NCBI GenBank assembly: GCA_034660035.1 | Contig: JAYEIJ010000031.1 | Coordinates: forward strand, 1-5,057 | Direction of reading: 5' to 3' | From: JAHEEL01 sp034660035 | GTDB lineage: Bacteria; Actinomycetota; Acidimicrobiia; Spongiisociales; UBA5794 | DNA length: 5,057 nt | Part shown: piece by piece, positions 1-5,057 of the stretch | Position numbering within the stretch: position 1 is the first letter of the stretch | Layout of the letters: each line of letters opens with the position of its first letter | Made by a program: the position numbers and the translations under genes | The notes under the pieces: model-generated | Database searches by the model: none | What the model was told of the DNA's origin: nothing | The model's input: only the letters and a program-made list of their open reading frames with translations

Positions 1-2268
1 CGATTCGAGGGTGTCGTCATCGGCCGGGTGCTCGAGGTCGGTGCGCATCCCAACGCCGACAAGGTTCGTGTCACGAAGGTCGACGTCGGAGACGAAGTCC
101 TCGACATCATCTGTGGAGCCTGGAACTTCGAGGCGGGGGCTGTCGTCCCCGTAGCGAAGCCGGGTGCGGTGCTCCAGGGCGACTTCGAGATCACACAGCG
201 CAAGATCCGCGGCGTGACATCGAACGGGATGATCTGCTCGGAGTCCGAACTCGAGGTCGGAGAGGATGCCGCGGGCATCATGGTGCTCGACACCGACTAC
301 CCGGAAGCCACCGATCGGGTGGGGGAGGACTTCACAGAGCTTCTCCCGTCTGACGACATCGTCTTCGACGTGTCGATCACTCCGAACCGACCGGACTGCA
401 TGTCGGTGTACGGCCTCGCTCGCGAACTGGCGGCCTTCTACGAGGTTCGGCTGGTAGAACCGAACCTCGAGCTTCCGGGCGCAGACGCGGCAACGTCCGT
501 GACCATCCTTGATAGCACTGCCTGCCCACGGTTCGTGGGACGCGAAGTTCGCGGGATCGAAGTCGGTCCCTCGCCCCATTGGATTCGAGCGAGGTTGGTT
601 GCCGCGGGTGTTCGGCCGATCAGCAACGTCGTCGACGCCAGCAACTACGCGATGATGGAGTTCGGGCATCCGACGCACGCCTTCGACGTAGATCGCCTTG
701 GTGAGAAAGTCATCATCCGCCGCGCCCAACCGGATGAACCGATCACAACCCTCGATGACCTCGAGCGAACCCTCGACGCGTCAGACATCGTCGTCGCGGA
801 CGGTGAGCGGCCCGTCGCGATCGCCGGCGTGATGGGCGGGGCCGACACCGAGGTCAATGACGAGACTCGGAATGTCTTCATCGAGGCTGCCTATTGGGAA
901 CCACCGAGTGTGCTGATGACTTCGAAGCGACTCGGGCTGCGATCCGAAGCCTCAGCGAGATTCGAACGGGGGATGGATCCCGGTTTCTGCAGACTCGCTG
1001 CCGATCGCGTCGCACAGATCCTTGTCGAGACTGCAGGTGGAACCGTTGGGGGAGTCGTGGACGAGTACCCGGCACCGCCCGCACCGAAGACCATCGAGCT
1101 TCACATGAGTGAGATCGATCGACTCTTGGGAATCGGGATGGACTCCGATGTGGCCGCTGCGTTGCTCGAACGATTCGGCTTCGCTACGACCGGCACAGAT
1201 CCGCTTGTCGTCGCAGTCCCCACGCGGCGCCCCGACGTTCACCGTCCGGCGGATCTCATCGAAGAGATCGCTCGCCTGTACGGGTTCGAGAACATCCCCG
1301 GCCGGTTGCGTTTCGGCGACGGATTGGGATTGCCCGTGCGTGAGCAGCGTCTGCGACTTCTGCGATCCGTCATGACGGGCGCCGGATTCGACGAGATCTT
1401 CAGCTTCTCCTTCATAGGCGCCGCCGACCTCGATGCTCTGCACCTCCCGGGAGACGACCCGGCGAGGACGGGCATCACGGTGGTGAACCCGCTCCGTGAT
1501 GAGGAAGGGGTGATGAGGACCACGCTGTTGCCGGGGCTCCTCAAGGCCGCATCCTCCAATACCGCGAAACGCGTCGATGACGTAAGGATCTTCGAAGTCG
1601 GCAAAGTGTTCCTTCCAGGGGAGGATGTTCTTCCCGACCAACCTGATCGGCTGGGCTTCGCTGCAGCCGGGGGAGCGACTCAGACGTGGGATAGTGGAGG
1701 TCGCGGCTACGACGTCTACGACGCCACCGGCATCTGGGAGACGATCGCTCGATCGATGCGTCTCGAGGACACACATTTGCGACCGACGGAACGCGCTCCG
1801 TTCCACCCGGGACGAGCCGCTGAGATCATGTATGACGGAGCGGTAATCGGGATCGTCGGCGAGATACACCCAGCAGTAGCTGCAGCCCATGGACTCGAAG
1901 GCCGAGTGATCGCGGGAGAGGTGGAGGTCGATCCGCTCCTGGCTGCACGAGATCCCTGGCAGTTCGACGTTCCGTCAAGCTATCCGCCCCAGGTCTTCGA
2001 TCTGGCATTCGAGATCGATTCTGACGTTCCCGCAGGAGACGTTCTCACTGCGGTGGACGAGGCCGGCAAGGGGATGGTCGAGAAACGGACGCTCTTCGAC
2101 GTGTACGAAGGGGACCCGATTCCCGAAGGACGCAAGAGCATCGCGATCAATCTGACCGTGCGCGCTCCCGATCGCACGCTGAGTGACGAGGACGTAGCGC
2201 CGATTCGCAGGGCGATCGTTGAGGCAGTTGAGGTGGCAACGGGCGGAACGCTTCGCGGGTCGGTGTGA
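1..2268 (+). CDS. pheT: Phenylalanyl-tRNA synthetase beta subunit, 5'-truncated by window edge
   Basis: This is the beta subunit of the cytoplasmic (alpha-beta)2 PheRS, which charges tRNA-Phe; beta supplies tRNA binding and editing of mischarged Tyr-tRNA-Phe. The frame is open from base 1 to TGA at 2266, giving 755 codons. The GTG at 28 is internal, because the codons before it encode family sequence (FEGVVIGRVLEVGAHPNADK). About 40 N-terminal residues are missing compared with the roughly 795-residue E. coli protein. In window numbering the domains are: OB-fold tRNA-binding domain about 1-95; B3/B4 editing domain with HPTHAFD (His226), AIAGVMGG (273-280) and RLGLRSEASARFERG (310-324); B5 domain about 363-430 with RRPD at 409-412; catalytic-like class II core about 440-650; and a C-terminal ferredoxin-fold anticodon-binding domain about 657-752 with RTLSDED at 725-731. 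There is no frameshift. The expected partner pheS would lie upstream, outside the window. The last four bases overlap the next gene. Confidence 0.97.
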   Translation, partial: RFEGVVIGRVLEVGAHPNADKVRVTKVDVGDEVLDIICGAWNFEAGAVVPVAKPGAVLQGDFEITQRKIRGVTSNGMICSESELEVGEDAAGIMVLDTDYPEATDRVGEDFTELLPSDDIVFDVSITPNRPDCMSVYGLARELAAFYEVRLVEPNLELPGADAATSVTILDSTACPRFVGREVRGIEVGPSPHWIRARLVAAGVRPISNVVDASNYAMMEFGHPTHAFDVDRLGEKVIIRRAQPDEPITTLDDLERTLDASDIVVADGERPVAIAGVMGGADTEVNDETRNVFIEAAYWEPPSVLMTSKRLGLRSEASARFERGMDPGFCRLAADRVAQILVETAGGTVGGVVDEYPAPPAPKTIELHMSEIDRLLGIGMDSDVAAALLERFGFATTGTDPLVVAVPTRRPDVHRPADLIEEIARLYGFENIPGRLRFGDGLGLPVREQRLRLLRSVMTGAGFDEIFSFSFIGAADLDALHLPGDDPARTGITVVNPLRDEEGVMRTTLLPGLLKAASSNTAKRVDDVRIFEVGKVFLPGEDVLPDQPDRLGFAAAGGATQTWDSGGRGYDVYDATGIWETIARSMRLEDTHLRPTERAPFHPGRAAEIMYDGAVIGIVGEIHPAVAAAHGLEGRVIAGEVEVDPLLAARDPWQFDVPSSYPPQVFDLAFEIDSDVPAGDVLTAVDEAGKGMVEKRTLFDVYEGDPIPEGRKSIAINLTVRAPDRTLSDEDVAPIRRAIVEAVEVATGGTLRGSV

Positions 2269-2861
2269 CCGAAGATGCTGCACGTCCTCGCGATATAGAG
2301 GACGTACTCGCGGGCGACGTCTTGAGCGTCGCACGTGGACTGCTCGGCTGCCGGCTCGTCACCGATCTCAACGGGACGGCGACGGAGGTCGCAATCGACG
2401 ATGTCGAGGCATACGGGGGAGCAGACGATCCGGCGAGTCACGCCTACCGCGGTCGTACGAAGCGGAACGACTCGATGTTCCGGGAACCTGGAACGCTCTA
2501 CGTCTACCGATCGTATGGCGTTCATTGGTGCGCCAACATCGTTACCGGTCTGGAGGGTGAACCATCGGCCGTGTTGCTGCGAGGCGGCGTCCCGGTCGCC
2601 GGTATCGACACGATGAAGAGTCGACGGGGCCGTGCTGATCACCTCACGGACGGCCCAGGGAAACTGTGCAGCGCCTTGGGAATCACCGGAGAACACGATG
2701 GAACGTCGCTCATCGACGGACCCGTCCGCTTGGTCAGCGATGGCCTGCCGCACACCGCCATGATCGACGCAGGGCCGCGGATAGGCATCACGAAAGCAAC
2801 CGACCGCCCCTGGAGGTTCGTCGCACGAACCGCCGGCCGGTCTAGCCTGCGTCACACATGA
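2265..2861 (+). CDS. mpg: DNA-3-methyladenine glycosylase, AAG/MPG family
   Basis: The 198-residue product belongs to the Pur_DNA_glyco family, monofunctional glycosylases that flip out alkylated or deaminated purines (3-methyladenine, 7-methylguanine, hypoxanthine) and cut the N-glycosidic bond to start base-excision repair. The family signatures run in order: ARGLLGCRLV (23-32), DVEAYGGADDPASHAYRGRT (46-65), GTLYVYRSYGVHWCANIVTG (76-95), LLRGGVP and DGPGKLCSALGI (129-140). By alignment with human AAG, Glu48 matches catalytic Glu125, Tyr50 matches Tyr127, His59 matches His136, Tyr81 and Tyr84 match Tyr159 and the intercalating Tyr162, and Asn91 matches Asn169. All active-site positions are therefore present and the enzyme should be functional. 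The GTG start at 2265 overlaps the pheT stop as GTGA; no Shine-Dalgarno sits at normal spacing (GGGCGGA at 2241-2247 is too far), so translational coupling to pheT is inferred. The stop overlaps the tyrS start. The length is normal for bacterial members. Confidence 0.95.
   Translation: MTEDAARPRDIEDVLAGDVLSVARGLLGCRLVTDLNGTATEVAIDDVEAYGGADDPASHAYRGRTKRNDSMFREPGTLYVYRSYGVHWCANIVTGLEGEPSAVLLRGGVPVAGIDTMKSRRGRADHLTDGPGKLCSALGITGEHDGTSLIDGPVRLVSDGLPHTAMIDAGPRIGITKATDRPWRFVARTAGRSSLRHT
2843..2848 (+). promoter_or_regulatory. Candidate -10 element for a leaderless tyrS transcript
   Basis: TAGCCT fits the TANNNT pattern and ends 9 nt before the tyrS ATG at 2858, a spacing that would place the transcript start at or next to the start codon. 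Leaderless mRNAs are common in Actinobacteria, and tyrS has no visible Shine-Dalgarno. The -35 region is poor (TTCGTC at 2817-2822, 20 nt spacing). The element lies inside the glycosylase coding sequence, so it may be chance. Confidence 0.25.
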
Positions 2862-4057
2862 AACCCGCTCACGAACAGCTCGAATACATCACACGAACGG
2901 TCGACGTCTCTCTGCCCAAGGGGGCGCTCCTTGAACTCCTGGAGGAGAATCGCCCTCTCAGGGTCAAGCTCGGGGTCGACCCGACGGCGCCGGACGTCAC
3001 GCTCGGTTGGGGGGTCGTCTTCGATCTCTTGCGCCGTTTCCAGGACATGGGGCACACCGCCGTGCTCATCGTCGGAGACTTCACCGCCCAGGTAGGGGAT
3101 CCTTCAGAGAAGAGTGAGACCAGGAAGCGCCTGAACGCCGAGGACGTGCGCGGCTACGCAGACCACCTCCTCCCGGTCATCAAGAGCCAGCTCCTGCCCG
3201 AGAGGCTCGAGATCCGATACAACTCGGAGTGGCTCGCATCGATGGATATGAGGGACGTCCTCGAGTTGACGTCGCAATTCACCGTGGCGCGGATCATGGA
3301 TCGGGACGACTTCACCAAACGATGGGAGGCTCACCAGCCCATCTCGATGATCGAGTTTCTCTATCCGTTGCTGCAGGGCATGGACTCGGTCGCGATTCAA
3401 TCCGATGTCGAGATCGGCGGAACGGATCAGCTCTGGAACCTGCTTGTCGGAAGAGATCTCCAGGAACGCCGCGATCAACGAGGACAGGCCGTCGTCACCG
3501 TTCCCCTGCTCGTCGGAACCGACGGCATCAAGAAGATGTCCCAGTCTCTCGGCAACTACATCTCGGTCCGTGATGAGCCTTCCGACATGTTCGGCAAGGT
3601 CATGTCGATCCCCGATGAAGCCATGTCTGACTGGTACCGACTGGCGGCCGGAGCAACGGACGATGAGATCGAGGCGCTCGAGGAGGGCCTCTCCGACGGT
3701 TCCGTCCACCCGGGTGAGGCGAAGCGGGAACTCGGTCGCCGCATCGTTGCCCGGCACCACAGCAAGGAGAGTGCTCTCGAAGCCGAGGCAGCTTTCGACC
3801 GGTTGTTCCGCTCTCACGAACCGCCCGAGGACCTCGATATCCACGCGATTTCGGAAGTAGGGGAGTTGTCTCTCCCTGCTCTTCTGGGCGACTCCGGTCT
3901 CGTGGCATCCAGGTCCGAGGGCCGACGGATGATCAAGCAAGGAGCGGTCAAGATCGATGGCGAACCCGTCAACGCGGAGTTCATTGATTCTGCCGATGTT
4001 GTCGACTCAGTCGTCCAGGTTGGTAAGCGCCGATTCGTTCGCATCGTACGAGGGTGA
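2858..4057 (+). CDS. tyrS: Tyrosyl-tRNA synthetase with atypical class I signatures
   Basis: The 399-residue class I synthetase activates tyrosine with ATP and charges tRNA-Tyr in the cytoplasm. The Rossmann core starts with LGVDPTAPD (38-46), followed by GDFTAQVGDPS (73-83). Tyr169, Gln173 and Asp176 align with the tyrosine-binding residues of the Bacillus stearothermophilus enzyme, and EIGGTDQLWNLLVGRD (185-200) is the conserved substrate loop. A C-terminal S4 RNA-binding domain covers about 335-398 (LVASRSEGRRMIKQGAVKIDGEPV). The family choice is secure, and LRVKLGVDPTAPD together with GDF resembles the TyrZ-like branch. Two departures stand out: the HIGH signature reads TLGW (48-51, bases 2999-3010) and KMSKS reads KMSQS (226-230). 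The ATG at 2858 overlaps the glycosylase stop as ATGA. No Shine-Dalgarno is visible upstream, so translation is probably coupled, or initiated from a leaderless transcript driven by TAGCCT at 2843-2848. Confidence 0.96.
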   Translation: MKPAHEQLEYITRTVDVSLPKGALLELLEENRPLRVKLGVDPTAPDVTLGWGVVFDLLRRFQDMGHTAVLIVGDFTAQVGDPSEKSETRKRLNAEDVRGYADHLLPVIKSQLLPERLEIRYNSEWLASMDMRDVLELTSQFTVARIMDRDDFTKRWEAHQPISMIEFLYPLLQGMDSVAIQSDVEIGGTDQLWNLLVGRDLQERRDQRGQAVVTVPLLVGTDGIKKMSQSLGNYISVRDEPSDMFGKVMSIPDEAMSDWYRLAAGATDDEIEALEEGLSDGSVHPGEAKRELGRRIVARHHSKESALEAEAAFDRLFRSHEPPEDLDIHAISEVGELSLPALLGDSGLVASRSEGRRMIKQGAVKIDGEPVNAEFIDSADVVDSVVQVGKRRFVRIVRG

Positions 4058-4079
4058 GTGGCAGCGCGCGCGGCTGCGC

Positions 4080-4085
4080 TATCGT
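4080..4085 (+). promoter_or_regulatory. Candidate -10 element for the small membrane protein gene
   Basis: TATCGT lies in the 54-nt gap between the tyrS stop and the ATG at 4112. A start about 7 nt downstream would leave a short leader of about 20 nt that carries the AAAGGA ribosome binding site. The -35 is weak (TGAGTG at 4055-4060, 19 nt spacing, overlapping the tyrS stop). Read-through from the pheT-mpg-tyrS unit is an equally good explanation for expression. Confidence 0.25.
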
Positions 4086-4100
4086 CCCGTATCGAACGTG

Positions 4101-4106
4101 AAAGGA
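4101..4106 (+). promoter_or_regulatory. Ribosome binding site deciding the ATG at 4112
   Basis: AAAGGA is followed by a 5-nt spacer and then ATG at 4112. It is the clearest Shine-Dalgarno in the window and favours this start over the GTG at 4058, which directly follows the tyrS stop and has no such site at useful spacing. Confidence 0.65.
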
Positions 4107-4111
4107 CCCTC

Positions 4112-4309
4112 ATGACATCCGCATCGACGAACCGCTTCCCGACCTGGATGATCGTCGTCTCGATCATCATCCTCGCATTTCCGATCATCTGGGCCCTGAG
4201 CATATTCATGGACATCATCGCGGCGATGTCGATCGGTGGGATCCTGGTGGTCGTAGCGCTGGTCGCGCTGTTCATCTGGCTCAAGGGTCGGGTCGACGAC
4301 GAGCGCTGA
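4112..4309 (+). CDS. Small hypothetical protein with two membrane segments
   Basis: The 65-residue product has no family I recognise. A short polar N-terminus (about 1-11, with Arg8) leads into a hydrophobic segment at about 12-33 (rich in Ile/Val, with Pro24), an Asp at 34, and a second hydrophobic segment at about 35-57. A short charged tail with Lys58, Arg60 and Arg65 follows. This suggests a helical hairpin in the inner membrane with both ends in the cytoplasm by the positive-inside rule. The start at ATG 4112 is chosen because AAAGGA lies 5 nt upstream. A GTG at 4058 would add 18 residues rich in Ala and Arg that do not look like a membrane protein leader. The gene lies 54 nt after tyrS on the same strand and ends about 150 nt before the candidate rRNA promoter. 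Its reality rests on the ribosome binding site and the clearly biased composition; its function is unknown. Confidence 0.7.
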   Translation: MTSASTNRFPTWMIVVSIIILAFPIIWALSIFMDIIAAMSIGGILVVVALVALFIWLKGRVDDER

Positions 4310-4316
4310 TACTGTT

Positions 4317-4333
4317 CTCGCCACAGGCGCGAG
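4317..4333 (+). terminator. Weak stem-loop after the small membrane protein gene
   Basis: CTCGC (4317-4321) pairs with GCGAG (4329-4333) around a 7-nt loop, 7 nt after the stop codon. It is followed by GATTTCC, which holds only three T residues. It is the only stem at the expected place for a terminator, but it is short and lacks a proper U-tract, so it may not end transcription. Confidence 0.25.
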
Positions 4334-4433
4334 GATTTCCTACCGATCGGCGATGAAAACCACCCGTGTGATTTGCGGTACAGCGGGAACGTGCTTGAAT
4401 ACCAATTCCAGCCGGCCATCCGGTCGGTGTTCT
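4334..4433. other. Non-coding spacer upstream of the rRNA promoter
   Basis: No credible gene is seen on either strand. The only structures are the 8-bp palindrome CCGATCGG at 4343-4350 and a small hairpin at 4412-4427 (CCGGCC against GGTCGG, one G-U pair, ATCC loop). TTGAAT at 4395-4400 resembles a -35 box, but no -10 lies at a usable distance. In many bacteria this position would hold activator or UP-element sequence for an rRNA promoter, but no A-tracts are visible. Confidence 0.5.
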
Positions 4434-4456
4434 GCGCCGCTAGCTTCTAGCGGTGC
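4434..4456 (+). repeat. Inverted repeat abutting the rRNA -10 element
   Basis: A 10-bp stem forms between 4434-4443 (GCGCCGCTAG) and 4447-4456 (CTAGCGGTGC) around CTT; all pairs are Watson-Crick except one G-U at 4436/4454. As DNA it fills the spacer region immediately upstream of TAAACT, so it could be an operator. A terminator role is less likely because no U-tract follows. Confidence 0.6.
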
Positions 4457-4462
4457 TAAACT
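4454..4462 (+). promoter_or_regulatory. Candidate rRNA operon promoter, extended -10
   Basis: TGC directly followed by TAAACT (4457-4462) matches an extended -10 (TGN-TANNNT), with a start expected near 4468-4470. That start would put the leader hairpin and boxA-like element at the very 5' end of the transcript, as in other rRNA operons. No convincing -35 is visible at 16-19 nt; the region there is GC-rich and inside the inverted repeat. This is the best candidate between the small membrane gene and 16S, but it is read by eye only. Confidence 0.45.
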
Positions 4463-4470
4463 GTGAGGCC

Positions 4471-4505
4471 CCCCACCTCGGGCGCACGCGTGTGCACGAG
4501 AGGGG
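4471..4505 (+). promoter_or_regulatory. boxB-like hairpin at the start of the rRNA leader
   Basis: CCCC (4471-4474) pairs with GGGG (4502-4505). Inside it, 4477-4486 pairs with 4491-4500 with one G/A mismatch and one G-U pair, closed by a CGCG loop. It lies 5 nt before the boxA-like element. Bacterial rRNA leaders carry boxB then boxA as NusB/NusE-dependent antitermination signals, so the order fits. The stem is clearly present; its role is inferred from position. Confidence 0.5.
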
Positions 4506-4510
4506 ATCCG

Positions 4511-4523
4511 GGCTCCTTGACAA
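4511..4523 (+). promoter_or_regulatory. boxA-like rRNA antitermination element
   Basis: GGCTCCTTGACAA matches the E. coli rRNA boxA (TGCTCTTTAACAA) at 10 of 13 positions. It continues with ACTGAACAG, close to the actinobacterial leader form TTGAGAACTCAATAG known from mycobacteria. boxA in nascent RNA binds NusB-NusE (S10) and makes RNA polymerase resistant to termination. TTGACA here also looks like a -35 box, but no -10 lies 16-18 nt downstream, so the boxA reading is preferred. Confidence 0.7.
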
Positions 4524-4539
4524 CTGAACAGCGTGTCAA
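4517..4539 (+). repeat. TTGACA-N11-TGTCAA inverted repeat over boxA
   Basis: TTGACA (4517-4522) and TGTCAA (4534-4539) are perfect reverse complements separated by 11 nt. The left arm is the core of the boxA-like element, so pairing in RNA would hide boxA. The right arm lies where boxC-like sequence is found in other rRNA leaders. Confidence 0.45.
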
Positions 4540-4654
4540 AAGCCAATGGGCGTTCGACCCGTCGACACCGTTCGCGGTGAAGGCTGGAAGAACGCGTACA
4601 AAACAACGGTCATATCAGCAAGGGACCCCCGTCCCCGATGTGACCACCCTTTGA

Positions 4655-4683
4655 GAGATCGATCTCCAGATCTCAGCGAGATC
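4655..4683 (+). repeat. Interleaved GAGATC/GATCTC repeats before 16S
   Basis: Four 6-mers lie in a row: GAGATC (4655-4660), GATCTC (4661-4666), GATCTC (4669-4674) and GAGATC (4678-4683). The first two form a 12-bp palindrome, and the last two form a hairpin with an AGC loop. First and third can also pair with an 8-nt loop, so at least two mutually exclusive folds exist in the precursor RNA about 20-50 nt before mature 16S. Confidence 0.55.
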
Positions 4684-4705
4684 AGGAACTCTTTCTCCCA
4701 TCATT

Positions 4706-5057
<352 letters not shown>

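Larger units (their letters stand above)
4469..4705 (+). other. 5' leader of the rRNA precursor
   Basis: This stretch of about 237 nt between the inferred transcription start and mature 16S has no credible coding frame. In order it holds the GC-rich hairpin at 4471-4505, the boxA-like element at 4511-4523, a hairpin at 4566-4579 (CACCG-TTCG-CGGTG), a hairpin at 4622-4635 (GGGAC-CCCC-GTCCC), and the GAGATC/GATCTC repeats at 4655-4683. The leader should be removed by RNase III and other nucleases after pairing with sequence downstream of 16S, which lies outside the window. Its left boundary is inferred from the candidate promoter. Confidence 0.6.

Noticed and set aside
28..30. GTG at 28 as the start of pheT
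   Set aside because: Codons 1-27 in the same frame encode conserved PheT sequence leading into HPNADK, so the gene begins outside the window.
952..1890. 312-codon open frame on the - strand opposite pheT
   Set aside because: The + strand frame carries the full domain series of PheT; the antisense frame has no recognisable motif and is the usual open shadow of a high-GC gene.
1980..2855. 291-codon open frame on the - strand opposite the end of pheT and mpg
   Set aside because: It spans two well-supported + strand genes and has no family resemblance; its length is explained by GC-rich codon bias.
3104..3940. 278-codon open frame on the - strand opposite tyrS
   Set aside because: This is an antisense shadow of tyrS with no motif, ribosome binding site or neighbour supporting it.
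4058..4111. GTG start at 4058 immediately after the tyrS stop, extending the small membrane protein by 18 residues
   Set aside because: It has no Shine-Dalgarno, while the ATG at 4112 has AAAGGA at 5 nt; the added Ala/Arg-rich residues do not look like part of the protein, although coupled re-initiation cannot be excluded.
4517..4545. TTGACA at 4517 read as the -35 box of an rRNA promoter
   Set aside because: No TANNNT lies 16-18 nt downstream, and the surrounding sequence matches boxA (10 of 13 positions to E. coli) with a hairpin just upstream.
4340..4606. 88-codon open frame on the - strand in the spacer before 16S
   Set aside because: It crosses the candidate rRNA promoter, the leader hairpin and boxA, and its composition (many Arg, Cys, Ser and His residues) looks like random GC-rich translation.

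Overview
The window is high-GC bacterial DNA, most likely from an actinobacterium. The support is the gene content, the GC bias at third codon positions, the 16S rRNA 5' domain (ends with the ACGGGTAGCTGGTCTGAGAG / GACGATCAGCCACACTGGG type of sequence), and an rRNA leader element resembling the actinobacterial boxA. Acidimicrobiia or a related uncultured class is my best guess. This placement is inference from a partial 16S read by eye. All genes lie on the + strand.

Layout. (1) Bases 1-2268 are pheT, the beta subunit of phenylalanyl-tRNA synthetase, cut at its 5' end by the window edge. (2) Bases 2265-2861 are a DNA-3-methyladenine glycosylase of the AAG/MPG family, overlapping pheT by 4 nt (GTGA). 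(3) Bases 2858-4057 are tyrS, tyrosyl-tRNA synthetase, overlapping the glycosylase by 4 nt (ATGA). These three form a tightly packed, probably translationally coupled unit. (4) Bases 4112-4309 are a 65-residue protein with two membrane segments and no recognisable family. (5) Bases 4310 to about 4705 hold no gene. They contain a candidate rRNA promoter (TAAACT with an upstream TGC), a strong inverted repeat abutting it, a leader hairpin followed by a boxA-like antitermination element, and further leader hairpins. (6) From about 4706 to the window end is the 5' part of 16S rRNA, including the helix 6 (V1) hairpin.

The theme is translation machinery: two aminoacyl-tRNA synthetases followed by an rRNA operon, with a base-excision repair gene between the synthetases. 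I see no mobile element, CRISPR array, tRNA gene or toxin system, and no strong case for a wholly new system. The points most worth a second look are the unusual class I signatures of TyrS (TLGW in place of HIGH, KMSQS in place of KMSKS), the organisation of the rRNA promoter and leader, a possible internal promoter before tyrS, and the orphan small membrane protein beside the rRNA promoter.
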